From contig JACNJG010000044.1 of the NCBI GenBank assembly GCA_014382685.1, positions 1 to 9,187 on the forward strand: a stretch of DNA of 9,187 bases, given 5' to 3'. Each line of letters starts with the position of its first letter. The stretch's first letter is position 1. Origin of the DNA: Candidatus Cloacimonadota bacterium. Its GTDB lineage: Bacteria > Cloacimonadota > Cloacimonadia > JGIOTU-2. Positions 7,717 through 9,187 of the stretch are shown one piece after another. The translations under genes were made by a program, and so were the position numbers. The notes under the pieces were generated by a model that was given only the letters and a program-made list of their open reading frames with translations, did no database searches and had not been told where the DNA came from.

Positions 7717-7792
7717 TGGTGGGCGATGTAGGATTCGAACCTACGACTTCTTCCTTGTAAGGGAAGCACTCTAGCCTCTGAGTTAATCACCC
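7717..7792 (-). tRNA. tRNA-Val (anticodon UAC), CCA encoded
   Basis: A 76-nt cloverleaf on the minus strand. The acceptor GGGTGAT pairs with ATCGCCC (one G-T wobble), with discriminator A and encoded CCA (complement of 7717-7719). The D stem is ACTC/GAGT with an AGAGGCTA loop. The anticodon stem is CTTCC/GGAAG with loop CTTACAA, giving anticodon TAC at complement 7757-7759 (valine, reads GUA). The variable loop is AAGTC. The T stem is GTAGG/CCTAC with loop TTCGAAT. All stems are intact, so the gene should be functional. It is transcribed opposite to rmuC and the DUF4159 gene, and its 3' end faces the inverted-repeat cassette. Confidence 0.97.
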
Positions 7793-7803
7793 ACGTGGGA
7801 CAA

Positions 7804-7831
7804 AATTTAAAGATTGTTCTTCAAACGTCAA
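7804..7831 (-). promoter_or_regulatory. Probable tRNA-Val promoter
   Basis: On the minus strand, TTGACG (complement of 7826-7831) is followed after 16 bp by TAAATT (complement of 7804-7809), and then by a GC-richer stretch of 11 nt up to the mature tRNA 5' end at 7792. Position and quality fit a stable-RNA promoter with a very short leader. Confidence 0.5.
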
Positions 7832-7836
7832 GAATA

Positions 7837-7865
7837 TTGACATCGAAAATAACTCTTCATTTCAT
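7837..7865 (+). promoter_or_regulatory. Possible promoter of the DUF4159-lpxH operon
   Basis: TTGACA at 7837-7842 is followed after 17 bp by TTTCAT at 7860-7865 (4 of 6 matches to TATAAT). It predicts a transcription start near 7872, only about 3 nt before ATG 7875, which would make a nearly leaderless mRNA. It runs divergently from the tRNA promoter; the two -35 boxes are 5 bp apart. Confidence 0.35.
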
Positions 7866-7874
7866 GCAAATCTC

Positions 7875-8537
7875 ATGAAAAAAGTAAAATCCTTTCTGCT
7901 TATTCTTATCTTGATCATTCCTCTCTACCTTTCAGGAGAAATGGAATTGACGATTGCCCGTGTGCAATATGACGGCGGCGGAGATTGGTATAATGACACC
8001 TCAGTTATTCCGAATCTCTGTGATGAGATCAATACTCGAACATTGATCAAAGCATCATCCGAACAAGCAATCGTTTCGCTTAAAAATAATTCTATTCAAA
8101 ATTATCCATTTCTATATTTAACAGGGCATGGTAATATCACATTTTCTGAGGAAGAGTGCACAAATCTACGGAATTACCTTGAAAAAGGCGGATTCCTATA
8201 TGTCGATGACGACTATGGCTTAGATGAATATTTTCGCAGAGAATTAGCAAAAGTATTTCCTGAAAAAACGCTGCAGGAATTGCCGGCTACTTTCCCACTT
8301 TTTGATAGTTTCTATAAATTCTCAAATGGACTTCCCAAAATCCACAAGCATGATGGAAAGAGACCCCAAGCATTCGGAATATTTGATGATTACGGCAGAT
8401 TGATAGTTTTATATACTTATGAAACCAATATCAGCGATGGATGGGCTTCCTCGGAAGTTCACAAAGATCCTCCACATATTCGAGAGCAAGCATTTAAAAT
8501 GGGCATCAACATCGTGTACTATGTGCTTACTCACTAA
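7875..8537 (+). CDS. Secreted DUF4159 family protein
   Basis: A protein of 220 residues. The N-terminus is a signal peptide (MKK, hydrophobic core 7-19, likely cleavage near SG/E at 21-22), so it should act outside the cytoplasm. The rest matches DUF4159: YPFLYLTGHG (77-86), YLEKGGFLYVDDDYG (101-115), FPEKTLQELPATFPL, GLPKIH, and a C-terminal GINIVYYVLT segment. The family has a glutamine-amidotransferase-like appearance but no proven activity, and function is unknown. This is the short, stand-alone form, not the long membrane form found beside MoxR/DUF58 genes. ATG 7875 lacks any Shine-Dalgarno site. A later ATG at 7941 has AGGAGA only 1 nt upstream and would remove the signal peptide, so the first ATG is preferred. 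The LpxH-like gene starts 9 nt downstream, suggesting an operon and perhaps an envelope role. Confidence 0.88.
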   Translation: MKKVKSFLLILILIIPLYLSGEMELTIARVQYDGGGDWYNDTSVIPNLCDEINTRTLIKASSEQAIVSLKNNSIQNYPFLYLTGHGNITFSEEECTNLRNYLEKGGFLYVDDDYGLDEYFRRELAKVFPEKTLQELPATFPLFDSFYKFSNGLPKIHKHDGKRPQAFGIFDDYGRLIVLYTYETNISDGWASSEVHKDPPHIREQAFKMGINIVYYVLTH

Positions 8538-8546
8538 AGGAAAATC

Positions 8547-9187
8547 ATGAAAATAATCTGTATTTCTGACCTACACCAGCGTTTCTTTGTTGATAAAGAA
8601 GAACAGGAGAAGCTTGATATTTTTTATTCCTTTCTTGATACGCTTATTGCAGATCCACCGGACAAACTCATTATTGCAGGGGATCTTTTTGATGTGTGGT
8701 TCGAATACTCAATGGTTATTCCTAAGGCATTCTTTGAAACTCTTCATAGGTTGAAAACTCTTATCGAACAAGGCACCCAGATTATCTACGTTGCAGGAAA
8801 TCATGACTTTGTATTCAAGGATTTCTTTCAGGTAAATCTGCGGGCTGAAGTTTATATGAATGAGTATGTATTCACCTGTGCCGGAAAGAAATTTTATGTG
8901 TCACACGGTGATGAATATACTTCTAACGACCTGCAATATCATGTGTTAAAAAATATTCTGCGAAATCCAATTGTTCATAGACTTTTTAGTTGGGTTCACC
9001 CGGATGTCGGGTTAAGTACCGGCAAACTAATGTCGCGATCCAGCCGCAATTTCAACAAATCCCAGAAAACTCTCAGAAAGCAGGAAAAGGGATTGATCGA
9101 ATTCTCAAAGAAGCTCTTCGAGAAGGGTTTCGACTACACAATTATGGGACATATACATAATCCGAGAATACTCCATCTCGATAAAGG
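8547..9187 (+). CDS. LpxH-like UDP-2,3-diacylglucosamine hydrolase / metallophosphatase, 3' truncated
   Basis: The first 213 residues are present and the frame runs off the window end. ATG 8547 follows AAGGA (8537-8541), which overlaps the upstream stop codon, at 5-nt spacing. All calcineurin-type metal motifs are visible: SDLH (D8, H10), GDLFDVWF (45-52), GNHDF (84-88), HGD (120-122) and GHIH (201-204). The GDLFD-x-W pattern, the segment after HGD and the helical insert with NKSQK resemble LpxH, which splits UDP-2,3-diacylglucosamine to lipid X in lipid A synthesis at the inner membrane. One departure: LpxH usually has GNRDF, whereas here it is GNHDF as in general metallophosphatases. This may be a paralogue of related fold, so no symbol is assigned. 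It is probably co-transcribed with the DUF4159 gene. Confidence 0.88.
   Translation, partial: MKIICISDLHQRFFVDKEEQEKLDIFYSFLDTLIADPPDKLIIAGDLFDVWFEYSMVIPKAFFETLHRLKTLIEQGTQIIYVAGNHDFVFKDFFQVNLRAEVYMNEYVFTCAGKKFYVSHGDEYTSNDLQYHVLKNILRNPIVHRLFSWVHPDVGLSTGKLMSRSSRNFNKSQKTLRKQEKGLIEFSKKLFEKGFDYTIMGHIHNPRILHLDK

Noticed and set aside
7941..7943. ATG after AGGAGA as an alternative start of the DUF4159 gene
   Set aside because: The spacing of 1 nt is too short for initiation, and this start would discard a clear signal peptide.

Overview
The window looks like part of a chromosome from a bacterium of the FCB superphylum. A Cloacimonadota-like organism would fit, but this is inference. The main evidence is the long gene at 1149-5015. 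It encodes a secreted gingipain-type (family C25) cysteine protease that ends in a Por/type IX secretion (T9SS) C-terminal sorting domain, which is characteristic of that group. The DNA is moderately AT-rich. Start regions mostly carry GGAGG-like ribosome sites, and TTGACA boxes lie in front of several genes, as for ordinary sigma-70-type promoters.

Layout, left to right. (1) 1-996 (+): 3' part of an unrecognised, aromatic-rich, probably beta-sheet protein whose start lies before the window. (2) 1149-5015 (+): C25 protease with signal peptide, propeptide, catalytic His484/Cys516 pair, Ig-like domain, two tandem domains with a G-x-NNNG-x-x-D-x-GE signature, a jelly-roll-like domain, an ASH-like domain and a T9SS sorting tail. 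(3) 5036-5069: a strong hairpin-plus-T terminator that serves both the protease and the convergent next gene. (4) 5084-5842 (-): class I SAM-dependent methyltransferase. (5) 5843-5970: divergent promoter region holding a 26-bp imperfect palindrome that contains both outward-facing TTGACA boxes. (6) 5971-7368 (+): rmuC. (7) 7369-7716: no gene; a pair of 30-bp inverted repeats (7420-7449 and 7640-7669) flanks about 190 bp of apparently non-coding DNA. (8) 7717-7792 (-): tRNA-Val(UAC) with encoded CCA. (9) 7875-8537 (+): small secreted DUF4159 protein with no Shine-Dalgarno site. (10) 8547-9187 (+): LpxH-like metallophosphatase, cut by the window end and probably in one operon with DUF4159.

How they fit together: most units look independently transcribed, and no multi-gene defence or mobile system is visible. 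The only apparent operon is DUF4159-lpxH (9-nt gap), which loosely suggests an envelope role. The parts most worth a second look are the inverted-repeat cassette beside the tRNA 3' end, the symmetric divergent promoter between the methyltransferase and rmuC, and the SD-less start of the DUF4159 gene. I see no convincing undescribed system here.
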